Origin: Solen grandis
Lineage: Eukaryota > Mollusca > Bivalvia > Adapedonta > Solenidae
Assembly (NCBI GenBank): GCA_021229015.1
Contig: CM037788.1
Location: forward strand, 52,519,714-52,583,713
Reading direction: 5' to 3'
Length of the DNA stretch: 64,000 nucleotides
Below the pieces are notes generated by a model. That model was not told the DNA's origin and searched no databases. It worked only from the letters and a program-made list of their open reading frames with translations. Each line of letters starts with the position of its first letter. Within the stretch, counting starts at the first letter, position 1. Both the position numbers and the translations under genes were made by a program. This document shows, piece after piece, positions 1 through 10,794 of this stretch.

Positions 1-50
1 CATGATTATTCAAATTTGTGTACAAATTTTTGACTGAAGGATGAATACAA

Positions 51-232
51 TTTAAATGAGCTGTAAATGCTATATGAAACAATGGATTTTTTCTTTGCTA
101 TGCAGATTGTGTAGAATCAGGGCTACAATACTGTATGAGCAAACAAAGGCAGCTTCTTCAACAAGCTGATTATTCTGGGTCTGGCTTGTTTGCCAATGTG
201 TTTAAACATGTCTGTAAGAAGTAAAGGATTAA
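51..232 (+). mobile_element. Old piggyBac-like MITE (family B), worn copy
   Basis: Shares with the copies at 12055 and 35691 the middle stretch ATGAAACAATGGATTTT and the phrase TGTAGAATC. It has an imperfect internal hairpin (CAAACAAAG near 143, TTGTTTG near 186) and a right edge GTAAAGGATTAA ending in TTAA. The left border is eroded and is placed only by comparison with the other copies. It has no coding capacity. Confidence 0.45.
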
Positions 233-450
233 ACTATGATATCTGGCAATGAAGCATTATTTTCCACATTCTCAGGGAAGTTTTAGTAACAATTTGTGGA
301 GAATTACTTGTACATGGTCCTCCAGAAAGTCGAAGAAGGAATAAAATTTTGTAAATATTTAAGATATCAATATGGAAGGTGAAATAAAAGTGCAGGCAAC
401 ATCAATAATATAGTGTAGCTCTTCTCAAGCTCTTGATAAGTATTCTGCAG

Positions 451-668
451 ACTGAGCATAGTATAGTACAGTACTTTGGTACCCCATACAGAGGGATGGT
501 GCATCAGCCAGTTAGTTCACTATCTCCTCCCTGTCAGTTCAATACAGTTGCTAAAGATGCCGTGGGCAGTTGTACGCCTGATAATCCAGCACACCAGCGT
601 CTCTCTCAGTTCCTGTCAACTGTCAGCCATCTCAGGTCTAATTATGCATATCCTGTGAATATTTCAAG
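451..668 (+). CDS. Candidate internal exon, protein unknown
   Basis: A 218-bp segment has an acceptor-like border (TATTCTGCAG just before 451) and a donor-like border (TTTCAAG followed by GTATATGT from 669). It is open in the frame whose codons begin at 451, giving 72 codons plus two bases, so it would start in phase 0 and end two bases into a codon. All three minus-strand frames contain early stops. The predicted peptide is mixed in composition with two cysteines (SPPCQFNTVAKD and GSCTPDNP) and ends YAYPVNISR. No membrane span or known domain is visible. The frame stays open past the donor to a stop at 718-720, so this could be chance. No partner exon was found in the window, and the gene would extend off the left edge or across a long intron. 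Function is unknown. Confidence 0.4.
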
Positions 669-921
669 GTATATGTGTTGTCAGTATGGTGACATTCCAG
701 ACAGATCCTGCAGCTGATAGGGTCTTGAGATAGTATCTATAATGTGGTAACGGCTTGAAAAAAATTATGTTAGGGCAGCCTAACCTGACAAAGTGTATTT
801 GACAATGGTATGTATTTTGTGAAGTCACATGATGCATTGTGTGTTTAAGGATTCTTCCAGTCTCAGCTTTATTGTAATACCCCTGCTTCACAATGTGAAG
901 TCACAAAAAAGATTTTTTCTT

Positions 922-1132
922 AAACATTTGAGGGACATCAATCAAACTTTCCACACAAATTTCCCAGTAAAAATTTCACCAATGAGAAGCACATCTATCC
1001 CTCTTAAGTTTTGTTAAGAGTTTGTAATGAAGCATTTTGTGATATGCAAAACTTCAGACATTTTATTTTAGATTGAAGGAATGTCACATACATATTTTCC
1101 TTGATGTGTAGTGTTGCACCAGAATTAATTAA
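922..1132. repeat. Left copy of a 211-bp direct duplication
   Basis: Matches 1371-1581 base for base apart from about half a dozen substitutions, at a constant offset of 449. A MITE fills the space between the two copies. Both copies end in AGAATTAATTAA. The left copy begins at a TTAA (920-923). It is non-coding, and the small divergence points to a recent event. Confidence 0.85.
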
Positions 1133-1369
1133 CCCTTTCCCTCATAGAGGAAACCATGAAAAGACCTATGCGAACAACATAAAACCAGATCAGCCTGCGA
1201 GTAACTCGCAGGCTGATCAGGTTTTATGCTGTTCGCTGCTCCTCAGTGGTCTGGAAATGAGGACTTTATAATTAAATTTGGTAAGGTTTAACTGTGGTTT
1301 TCTGCAGATCAGGCTTTATGTGGTACCTATTGATGCGTCAAAATGAGTCTATATGAGGGAAAGGGTTAA
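1129..1369 (+). mobile_element. piggyBac-like MITE (family A), copy 1
   Basis: A 241-bp element beginning TTAACCCTTTCCCTCATA and ending with its exact inverse TATGAGGGAAAGGGTTAA. TTAA at both borders and ends starting CCC fit piggyBac-superfamily MITEs (known for the superfamily, inferred here). A long internal palindrome (about 1179-1232) pairs AGATCAGCCTGCGAG with CTCGCAGGCTGATC and extends through AAAACC/GGTTTT. There is no open frame. It is very close in sequence to the copies at 4399 and 8042, so amplification was probably recent. Confidence 0.85.
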
Positions 1370-1370
1370 G

Positions 1371-1581
1371 AAACATTTGAGGGACATCAATCAAACTTTC
1401 CACACAAATTTCCCAGTAAAAATTTCAACATTGAGAAGCACATCTTTCCCTCTTAAGTTTTGTTAAGAGTTTGTAATGAAGCATTTTGTGATATGTAAAA
1501 CTTCAGACATTTTATTTTAGATTGAAGGAATGTCACATATATATTTTCCTTGATGTGTAGTGTTGTACCAGAATTAATTAA
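1371..1581. repeat. Right copy of the 211-bp direct duplication
   Basis: Second copy of 922-1132. Here the terminal AATTAATTAA runs straight into unique DNA (GACAAGG), giving the MITE-free version of the junction that carries the MITE in the left copy. Confidence 0.85.
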
Positions 1582-1620
1582 GACAAGGCAGAGTTACAGC
1601 CCCTGATAGTACAAAGTGGG

Positions 1621-2440
1621 CAGGGCTCATATTTAATTTTTCTCCACTTGTAAAAAAATGCAACTCACAAATTCCCAGACTTACAAATTATGTTACTTTC
1701 ATGGAAATTACTTCTGATGGGCTTGTAAATAAAAATATCAGGATCACTGTTTCAAAAATTAATGGATTTTTAAAAAGTGATTATGCTGTTTGTCTGCAAC
1801 TGCTTCAAAAATGGCGCATTTCAATATTATACTGATTCTTTTTTTTTTTTACATGTGTGTGTTTGATTTGTTGATTTCAGATTATGTGCTTAGTTCATTG
1901 ACATCACTAGATTTAATAATAATAATAAAAAAAAATCTTTCATTTTGACATTGATCGAAATCAGAATCAGACGTGTTTCCATTGGAAAATCAGGCTTCCA
2001 AGGTCGATACGAGGGTGTGGGTAACTTTTATTGATAGAAAATTAAATTAATATTTTAATTTAAACTTTTATAATTATAATAATAATTAGAAAATAAAGCC
2101 AAATCAAGTATTAATATTCATTAGGGGAAATACTTAGGGTATATTATGTGTCCGCGTGTTGTGTACCATAGTCAATAGACCAGACCCGCATTTTATACTA
2201 GTCATACAACAACATACCGGTGTAAATTGCACTTGTTATATTTAAAACAAGCGAGGATTGTTTAGTTTTGATGATGTTCTTTATTATTTTATTGAAATGT
2301 CTCATTTAGACATGTTAAAGACAATGTTAAAGGCAAAATTTTCAATCGCAAAAAAAATGCTAGTGGTTTAAAATGGAACTCGCAAACTTCATTTTCTACT
2401 CGCATTTTGCCCGAAATGCGAGTGTTAATATTGAACCCTG
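1621..2440. mobile_element. Possible hAT-like non-autonomous element
   Basis: Starts CAGGGCTCATATTTAA and ends TTAATATTGAACCCTG, imperfect inverted ends of the CAGGG type common in hAT elements. Just inside the right end, 2399-2424 forms a 10-bp perfect hairpin (ACTCGCATTT / AAATGCGAGT, loop TGCCCG). GTGGG flanks both ends, but no clean 8-bp target duplication is seen. The interior is AT-rich and non-coding. Confidence 0.35.
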
Positions 2441-3402
2441 GTGGGGGTCATTTGTGATTGGTGGACACATTTCTTTTTTGTTTCAATTTTTTCTAAAAGA
2501 ATGAAAATACTCATTTTTCATCTTGTTTAAGACACAGTTTCATATTTTGCTTCAAGCCCAAAAAAGCCAATTTCCATGGAGCAAAATGACAAGTTTCTGT
2601 CTATCTTTTATCTCAATAACTCATGATGAAATGTCACAGAAGTGACAAGAACATTGCCTAGTTATACATTATGCTGGCAGGTTCCATTTGGATCATAATT
2701 TTTCTGTATTGAAAGGCTTTCTTCAGGCCCCCCTGGGTAGAAATTAATCAAACTTAATAGGAACATTCTGTTCAAAGCTGAGTTTTTGCAAAATTCACTC
2801 ATTTCTGGTTCAGTCATAAACTGTGCCAAGGTACTTTAGCTTCAATGTAGTAATATATGTACAGTAAACATTCAGTGCAAGGATAGGGCAGTCATACTAA
2901 CATTATATTTCAATAAATGGACATACAGCTTTTATTCGATACTCTGCCATGTAATTTCTGTTTGAGAAAGCTGTCCTAGAATTGCATAAATGAAAAAAAA
3001 TTATTGAACTGAAACTTCTGCTTCTGTTTGCCCGACCGACCCTCTTTTTTTTACGACATTCTAAAATGTTTTTTACCTTTCTGCCTTTAAAAAATATTCC
3101 TTTTCATGTAAAAATAAAAAATAAAAATCCCAACCTATCGACCCTCTTTTTCCTTTTTTGCCTTAATAATAATGTCTATATGTGTTGTTTTAAAGAAACT
3201 TTGATGATAACAGCAGGGATTATCTGGGGAGGGATTTTTGAGAGATTTGTACTTTTTCTTTTGCTTAATATTAAAATATACTTTAACCTTCTATATATGT
3301 TTTTTTAACACTTGTAAGTTTTTACAAAAAGTGCCCAATGTTTTTCATTGATATCAAACTTGTGAATTGTATTGGTATTTTATTTTGAGAACATGAGGCC
3401 TG
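2441..3402. other. Non-coding stretch, no recognised element
   Basis: AT-rich DNA with T and A runs. Short open frames here are low-complexity Phe/Leu/Lys strings. No exon borders, RNA gene or repeat family seen elsewhere in the window was found. Confidence 0.6.
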
Positions 3403-3598
3403 TTAACCCTTTCCCTCATAGAGAATACCATGAAAAGACCTATGCGAACAGCATAAAACCAGATCAGCCTGGTATTTTTTTTGAATGTTTTGAGGTTTTA
3501 ATTAATTTGGAAGGTTTGAGTTTGGCTTTCTGCAGATCAGGCTTTATGTGGTACCTATTGAGTGCATCAAAATGAGTCTATATGAGGGAAAGGGTTAA
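3403..3598 (+). mobile_element. piggyBac-like MITE (family A), copy 2, internally deleted
   Basis: Both 18-bp ends with TTAA are intact, but the element is only 196 bp. The left arm of the internal palindrome stops after AGATCAGCCTG, and the right arm and following bases are missing. The deletion starts inside the hairpin, as expected for polymerase slippage across a stem. Confidence 0.85.
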
Positions 3599-4398
3599 TA
3601 TAGTATTAGACATAGAAAGGCATCTATAGTACATGTTTATCAGTATTGGTTACAGAAGCTTACCACTATACTCTGTATCTGGACAGCAATATTTGATAAC
3701 TGCCTGGGGTATACTGAAGGATGAATGGTGTGTAATTGATCGGTCAGTGAAAATTCCAGCCAATTATCCACAGCTCTTCCATTTGTGAAATCTAATGAAA
3801 AAAAGGCTGAGAGCAGACTTAGGAGCCGGATGGTAGAGTGATGGTATGTCACTGTAAAGATAGATTAATTAATGATGCTGTCAATCAAGAGGGAGGCTAG
3901 AAGCTGCTGGGTGAGAGCCTTCGATTTCCGGAAGATTTATAGATAGATGTGTGGTGTGATACACCTCAGGGTCTGAGCATTGAGTAAAACCAACCATTCT
4001 GATTTGTCATTCATAGATTTTGCCTTGAAATATGAAATATGGCTGAGTGGAATTACCAGAATCTTTGTCATGTGGATGAGTACTGTAAATCTAGAGAGAT
4101 TTATTGCATTCCATGGTTATTTTTCCATCAGAGAGAATGGAATAATTATCTTTTTTATCTTTAATTGCCATGTTATAATCATGCTGTGATGGATTTTTTT
4201 ATGATTTTTTTTTTAATTTCTGAGAACTGCACTAATATCTGATAGTTTTGTTTAGTTTAAACTTATTTATTTTACGTCAGTTAGGAAACAAGTTCTTACA
4301 ACTTATACTAATCCCTCTCGATGACTAATATCTGATGTTATTTGACTTTGTCCAAGACATGGAAAAAACTTGGGCTACTCTAGAATCCAGTCCACTAG
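3599..4398. other. Non-coding stretch, no recognised element
   Basis: Mixed-composition DNA between two family A MITEs. A 69-codon frame at 3980-4189 and a 70-codon minus frame at 3640-3852 lack splice borders and look like chance. Nothing else was recognised. Confidence 0.5.
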
Positions 4399-4639
4399 TT
4401 AACCCTTTCCCTCATAGAGGAAACCATGAAAAGACCTATGCGAACAACATAAAACCAGATCAGCCTGCGAGTTACTCGCAGGCTGATCAGGTTTTATGCT
4501 GTTGCAGCTCCTCAGTGGTCTAGAAATGAGGACTTTATAATTAAATTTGGTAAGGTTTAACTGTGGTTTTCTGCAGATCAGGCTTTATGTGGTACCTATT
4601 AAGTGTGTCAAAATGAGTCTATATGAGGGAAAGGGTTAA
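4399..4639 (+). mobile_element. piggyBac-like MITE (family A), copy 3
   Basis: A 241-bp copy with the same TTAA-bounded 18-bp inverted ends and a full internal palindrome (loop bases GTTAC instead of GTAAC). It has one small deletion after the palindrome (GCTGTTGCAGC). Confidence 0.85.
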
Positions 4640-5165
4640 GCCACCAAGCAGTTAGGTCAAGGCAGCTGTATGCTGCAATAAAACTGGTCAAGCAACCATG
4701 TGATTAGCTCAGGGCTTATACTTAATATTATATAGTACCACTGGTCAAGCAAACATAAGACCAGACATGGTCTACTTTAGGATGTATTTGCCACTGGTCA
4801 AGCTACTATATAACTAGGTTAGGTCTAGGTTAGGTCTACTTAAGGATACATTGCCGCTGTTGCTGCTATTTAGCCTGAGCGAATACGGTCATGACTTGGT
4901 TATGGGCAGCGGTTGATCTGATTAGGAGATCAAGTAGCTAGTTAGCATTCAAACTGACCGATCAGGCAGATACAATTAGCAGGCCACATTACAGCCCAGG
5001 CACAAGTGCCGTACTGTTCCTGAGATGGTGAATAATGTCCTAGCATCACAGCTTCAGGAATGATTTGGTTTTGACAGAATACAAGCCTGATTCTTGTAAA
5101 ATGCTGTTTGGGCTAGTTCAGATTTGTATATATACATGTAGTCATGCTTGCCTCACATTTTATTG
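4640..5165. repeat. Degenerate short tandem phrase CTGGTCAAGC
   Basis: ACTGGTCAAGC recurs near 4684, 4740 and 4793 (spacing about 55 bp), with related phrases AGGTTAGGTCTA at 4816-4840. The rest of the stretch to 5165 shows nothing recognisable. Confidence 0.4.
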
Positions 5166-5297
5166 GACATAATAGAAACAAAAAGATTTGGACTTGTTCA
5201 TTATATTGAACAATAAACATGTATAGATATTTAAGGATTTGGACTTGTTCATTTAATTGAATATATAGATATTTAAGATTTGGACTTGTTCATTTTA
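5166..5297. repeat. Roughly 45-55 bp tandem repeat, interrupted at 5298
   Basis: TTGGACTTGTTCATT recurs at about 5190, 5238 and 5280, each followed by an AT-rich ATATAGATATTTAAG phrase. The same unit resumes at 6607 on the far side of the tandem-core element. Confidence 0.75.
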
Positions 5298-6603
5298 TTA
5301 GCTCGACTATTCGAAGAATATGAGAGCTATTGTAGTCGCCCTTGCGTCAGCGTTGGCGTTGCAGCTTTTGGTTAAAGTTTTGCATGCAAGTTACTATCAA
5401 CCTTATATCTCAATAACCATTTATGGTATTGACTTTTATAAATATGTTCAGGGGCATCAAACAACCAAGGTAGATAACTCTTGACTGAATTTGATATGAA
5501 TTATGGCCCCTTTTGAACTTAGAAATTTTGGTTAAAGTTTTGCATGCAATAGAAAATTTGGTTAAAGTTTTGCATGCAAGCTACTATCTAGTTTGTATCT
5601 CAATAACCATTCATGGTATTGACTTGAATGTTTAGGGGCATCAGGCAACCAAGGTAGATAACTCTTGATGGAATATATTACAAATTATGGCCCCTTTTTA
5701 ACTTAGATATTTTGGTTAAAGTTTTGCATGTAAGATACTCTCATGCTTATATCTCAGTATCCAGGCATCTGATTGATTTGAAACATCTTAAATATGTTTA
5801 GGGGTATCATACGTTCATGGTAGATAACTCTTGATAGAATATGTTACAAATTATGGCCCCTTTTTAACTTAGATATTTTGGTTAAAGTTTTGCATGCAAG
5901 TTACTTTTATTCTAATATCTCAGTATCCAGGCATGGGATTGATTTTAAACATCTTTAATATGTTTAGGGGTATCATACTATCAAGGTAGATAACTTTTGA
6001 TGGAATATATTACAAGTTATGGCCCCTTTTTTAACTTAGAAATTTTGGTTAAAGTTTTGCATGCAAGGTACTTTCATGCTTATATCTCAGAGTCCAGGCA
6101 TGGGATTGATTTGAAACATCTTTAATATGTTTAGGGGTATCATACTATAAAGGAAGATAACACTTGATGGAATATATTAAAAATTATGACCCCCTTTTAA
6201 CTTAGAATTTTGGTTAAATTTTTGCATTCAAGCTACTATACTATACTACTTATATCTCAGAAATTGCTTGTGGAATTGACTAGAAAGTTAAGGAGTGTCT
6301 TCAGGGGCATCAGAAAACTAAGGAGGATAACTTTTGGACTGAATTTTATGCAAATTATGGCCCTTTCTAACTTGGATTTTTTGTTAAAGTTCTACATGCA
6401 CAGTGTTATTGTCTCAGTAACTAGGCATGGGATTGATTTTAGACATCATAAAACTATTAAGGGGTATCAGACTATCAATGTATATCATTTTTGACTATTA
6501 TTATGTACAGGGTATGTGAAGGGCAAGAATTGAAATAGATTTCATTTGATTTACCAACAAGCATTTTGAATAGTCGAGCATGATGTCCTCTGACAGCTCT
6601 TGT
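5298..6603 (+). mobile_element. Tandem-core element E1 (Helentron/HINE-like, non-autonomous)
   Basis: The 5' end folds as a nested hairpin: AGCTC, then TATTC-GAA-GAATA, then GAGAGCT. GCTCGACTATTC at 5301 is mirrored near the 3' end as GAATAGTCGAGC (6568-6579). Between them about seven units of roughly 166 bp start GGTTAAAGTTTTGCATG (5370, 5530, 5560, 5714, 5880, 6047, 6212). After the 3' inverted repeat comes a short stem (TGTC-CTCT-GACA) and CTCTTGT ending at 6603. There is no transposase frame; the open frame at 6210-6494 is only core repeat. Subterminal inverted repeats, a tandem core and a 3' hairpin are the known design of non-autonomous Helentrons (DINE-1, pearl). The assignment is inferred. 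Confidence 0.7.
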
Positions 6604-6606
6604 TGA

Positions 6607-6680
6607 CTGTATAGATATTTAAGGATTTAGACTTGTTCATTTTATTGAAAATATATAGATATTTAAGGATTTGGATGTGC
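6607..6680. repeat. Continuation of the tandem repeat split by E1
   Basis: TATAGATATTTAAGGATTT and ACTTGTTCATTTTATTGAA continue the array seen at 5166-5297. The intact unit shows what the target looked like before insertion. Confidence 0.7.
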
Positions 6681-6912
6681 TTATATAAAGTCTTATTTCA
6701 ATGACTTTACTGAAATAATCATGTTTCTTTTAGGTCAATTAACATTCAGTTTCTTTTTTTTTTTTATTGCAATAGCTAGCAATCATTTTCTGATTATTAT
6801 GGTCATATTTTAGGTCGCACAGTCAAGGATTTCCCACGTGTGGGTCCTATTTGGAACAGGCATACATTGCATAGTCCACTTTCATTTGTCAATTCAAGGT
6901 TGTTTTAATTAT

Positions 6913-7050
6913 TTAACTGTTTACCTCATATACCGGTAGATGGATTTTCAGGCATTTGCAAACAGAGCTGACCCAGATCAGACAGCTCCTGGAAGAATTT
7001 GTCTGATCAGGGTCTCCTCTGTTTGTTCATACAATATTGTAACTCAGATC
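6913..7050 (+). mobile_element. Old piggyBac-like MITE (family B)
   Basis: Begins TTAACTGTTTACCTCATA, the same layout as family A's left end. An internal imperfect palindrome pairs CAAACAGAG...AGATCAGAC (6958-6984) with GTCTGATCAGGG...CTGTTTG (7002-7025). The right end is not clear; 7050 is approximate. Confidence 0.5.
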
Positions 7051-8041
7051 CAACACGGTCTGTATGACAAAGAAAAAATCCATTATTTCATATGCCATTT
7101 AAAGTTTTGTCCTGAAATGTGTCACAGCCCATGAATAGTTGATGTTTACGGTATATGTCCACAACAATGAATTGAACAAAGCGGCAGAATGCTTCCTCTA
7201 AGTAAAATGTGAAACTTTGTGTCCGCTAACTTAAATTGGTTTACAGTAATGTGTTTTTGCTCTTTTTTTTTTTTTTTTGATGTGTTCATTTTATAAGATG
7301 ATGGGAATAAAGAGGGTGCTGGCACTTTGTATTAACTCTGGGACTATTATAAATTAAATGAGAGCATCAGTAATTTGATAGGATTGTTCTCATAATATTG
7401 ATAGCTTTGAGCGGTAAGGAAATTCATCACATTGATTTTGTTTCTAATTGTTCTAGCTTCATTTCCAATGGGAACAATAAACATTAATTTGTCTAGAAAA
7501 ATTCTTGGGAAATTGTTATAAGTTCCTTGATTCTTGTTCAAATTTGATTTATATTGCCATTTAATTACTTGTTCATTTCTGGCTTGGATATAATCCTGTG
7601 ATGAAAAAGCCAATAAATGATTGAGATAGCTTCCTATGCAATAGCCATTGCCGTGTTACTGCAATTTAAGGGCCTGATGTTAGAAGTAGTGGATAGACTC
7701 TGACAGAGGAGTTAATAAAGGGCTGGTATTGATGTTAATTTTAAAATGGTAATTTTACTCAATTGTTATTTGCATTAATATCTGATATTAGTGAAAAAGA
7801 AGTTAACCTGAATGTAAATATAAAATTTCCAATAAAATAAATTATATATAAAATTTTGAGCTAAGGTGTTTGAAATACTTCCATAAAGAAAGAATGAAAG
7901 AGAGAGACAAATTTCCAATAAAATCACACATTTTTCTGATTGGATAATGACTGCTATATTGAACTGTACTGTAATTGTAAAGGAGTACCTACATATGGGT
8001 TTGCTCAAACTTTCAGAGCAAATTCCATTGATATTATTCTT
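7051..8041. other. Non-coding stretch, no recognised element
   Basis: AT-rich DNA with a T run at 7263-7278. An 88-codon minus frame (7347-7613) and a 77-codon minus frame (7775-8008) have Asn/Lys/Phe-rich composition typical of random AT-rich sequence and show no domain. Confidence 0.5.
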
Positions 8042-8283
8042 TTAACCCTTTCCCTCATAGAAGATACCATGAAAAGACCTATGCGAACAGCATAAAACCA
8101 GATCAGCCTGCAAGTAACTCGCAGGCTGATCAGGTTTTATGCTGTTCGCTGCTCCTCAGTGGTTTGGTAATGAGGATTTTACAATTAAATTTGGTAAGGT
8201 TTGAGTTTGGCTTTCTGCAGATCAGGCTTTATGTGGTACCTATTGAGTGCGTCAAAATGAGTCTATATGAGGGAAAGGGTTAA
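8042..8283 (+). mobile_element. piggyBac-like MITE (family A), copy 4
   Basis: A full-length 242-bp copy: TTAA-bounded 18-bp inverted ends and a complete internal palindrome (CAGCATAAAACC ... GGTTTTATGCTG). Confidence 0.87.
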
Positions 8284-9090
8284 TCAGCTTCAGCTTCTGT
8301 TATATCTTTCATAAATTCTTTAAATATATTTTGAACACTTCTTCAATAATGTCTGGTCAATTTGTTGTTTTTCATATGAATCCTATTTACTGCAGTTTAT
8401 TTAGAAGGTTACCAGTACTGAACAACAGAAATAAATTTTGAAAATTGCTGGCCATATTTTTTAAATGAATGTCTTCTGGTTCGGAGGAAAAGCTCAGAGA
8501 TTTATGGTGAAATGTTCAAAGATGACAAACTTTATCATCGGGATCCAAAATGAGACGTAGTCTCAGTCACTGAGTGCTTTGAACATTGTCTTAATGGATA
8601 ATCTGTGATCGTATACGCCCCAGTGTCTGTAAACAAACCTGGTAACATTTCAGATTACTCAAAAAGAATTGCGATGTATTGTCGATCTGTATTGTAATTT
8701 CGCCATATTTTGCCGGCCTGGTCTTGACAGGACCTTATTATATTGTATATTATCATCCCAGACAGGCCTCAGATTGCACTAGCCCTCGCTGTGGGAATCT
8801 CTCATTGATTCTCCTCCCTGCAGAAAATGTTCAGGATAACAATAAGGTTTTGTAAACCAGAATTTGTAATCAGTTTTTACTTACACATCTATATCTAAAC
8901 TTGCAAACTTGTGTAAGATATGTTTTTGTTTTTCCATAGTGAGCAAGAGAACAATCTTAATTGGTAATATGATCATTTTAAACAATATCATTTTATCATT
9001 AGTTTTACATCATTGTAATTACGTGAGATAGGCAATGATATAATTGAGTTTTGCCTCTCCGAATTCAGCCGCAATACCAATGATTTTTTT
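8284..9090. other. Non-coding stretch, no recognised element
   Basis: Unique-looking DNA of somewhat higher GC near 8550-8820. No convincing exon, RNA or repeat was found. Confidence 0.5.
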
Positions 9091-9092
9091 TT

Positions 9093-10337
9093 ATTAGCTC
9101 ATCTGAGCACAAAGTGCTCAAGGTGAGCTTTTGTGATCGCCCTTCGTCCGGCGTCCGTCGTCGTGCGTCAACAATTTGCTTTAAACGACATCTCCTCTGA
9201 AACCGCTGGACAGAATTTAAATTAAAAGGTTGCCATGGCTACAAAAAAAAAAAAAACTTTAAAAATCATCTCCTTCAAAACTACTCGCCAGATTTCAAAA
9301 TTATTTGGTACAGATGTTCCTTGGGTCAACCTCTACCAAAGTTGCTAAAATTATTCCGATCCGTAAAAAAACATGGCCGCCAGAGACGGGGCTTATTTGC
9401 TTTATATGTATATAGAGAAACCTTTAAACAACATCTCCTCTGAAACCACTGGACAGAATTTGATTAAACTTGGCAGGAATGATCCTTGGGTCAACCTTCA
9501 CAAAAGTTGCTAAAATAAACTTGATCCATGTAGAACTCTGGTTGCCATGGCAACAAAAAGAAGAAAAAAAATGAAAACTTTAAAAATCATCTTCTTCAAA
9601 ACTACTTGCCAGATTTTAAAATAAATTGGTACAGATGTTCCTTGGGTCAACCTCTACCAAAGTTGCTAAAATTATTCCGATCCGTAAAAAAACATGGCCG
9701 CCAGGGGCGGGGCTTATTTGCCTTATATGTATATAGAGAAACCTTTAAACAACATCTCCTCTGAAACCACCAGACAGAATTTGATTAAACTTGGCAGGGA
9801 TGATCCTTGGGTCAACCTTCACGAAAGTTGCTAAAATAAACTTGTTCCATGTAGAACTCTGGTTGCCATGGCAACATTAAGAAAAAAAAAATGAAAACTT
9901 TAAAAATCATCTTCTTCAAAACTACTCGCCAGATTTTAAAATAAATTGGTACAGATGTTCCTTGGGTCAACCTCTACCAAAGTTGCTAAAAATTTTCCGA
10001 TCCGTAAAAAACATGGCCGTCAGGGGCGGGGCTTATTTGCCTTATATGTATATAGGGAAAACTTTATCAACATTTCCTCTGAAACCACTGGACAGAATTT
10101 GATTAAACTTGGCTGGAATGATCCTTGGGTCAACCTTCACAAAAGTTCCTAAAATAAACTTGATCTATATAGAACTCTGGTTGCCATGGCAACAAAAAGA
10201 AAAAAAAAATACGAAAACTTTAAAAATCATCTTCTTCAAAACTACTGGCCAGATTTTAAAATAAATTGGTACAGATGTTCCTTGGGTCAACCTATTTATC
10301 TCAGGTGAGCGATTTAGGGCCATCATGGGCCTCTTGT
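9093..10337 (+). mobile_element. Tandem-core element E2 (Helentron/HINE-like)
   Basis: The 5' end is a strong nested hairpin: outer GCTCATCT/AGGTGAGC, inner GAGCAC-AAA-GTGCTC (9097-9128). It is followed by a CGTCCGGCGTCCGTCG tract. The core repeats at 320 bp (GGTACAGATGTTCC at 9307, 9628, 9948, 10268), each unit made of two related halves of about 160 bp that share CCTTGGGTCAACCT. The 3' inverted repeat CTCAGGTGAGC (10300-10310) is followed by a hairpin AGGGCCATCATGGGCCT and CTCTTGT at 10331-10337. It is non-coding. The ends are of a type common in molluscan genomes; Helentron membership is inferred. Confidence 0.72.
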
Positions 10338-10794
10338 TTCATATCTTAAGGAACAAGGGTTCATTTAAAGTACCAGCAGCATAAATTATATAAATATAAA
10401 ATAAATGAAAACAAGACAAAATACAAACAAAAAACAACAGCAGACATCTGATATTGTGTTGTTATTATAATAATAATAAGCATCAGGCCTTTTTTCCTGT
10501 TCTCTTTCAGAGGCTGCTGATAGGTGTCTTCCCTGAAAATGTCTTCAAACTCATGCAGTTTCCTCAAAATTTTCTATTTACCCTCAGGATTATGCCCCCC
10601 CCCCTCTTCTACATCACTTGGGAAAAAAACAAACCCAAAACATACATGCATTTTAGAAAACCATTCTCAATTTCCAGGAAATAATGTTAAATTAAACCAT
10701 TATGTCCTCAGTGATGTCAATACTACCGGTATGTTTTGTTACTCTTATTGTTATTTAACCCATAGCTGAATCTGTGGATGTGGGGGGGGAGGGG

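Noticed and set aside
9946..10152. 68-codon frame in E2, and 6210-6494 in E1
   Set aside because: Both are translations of tandem core units with no conserved protein.
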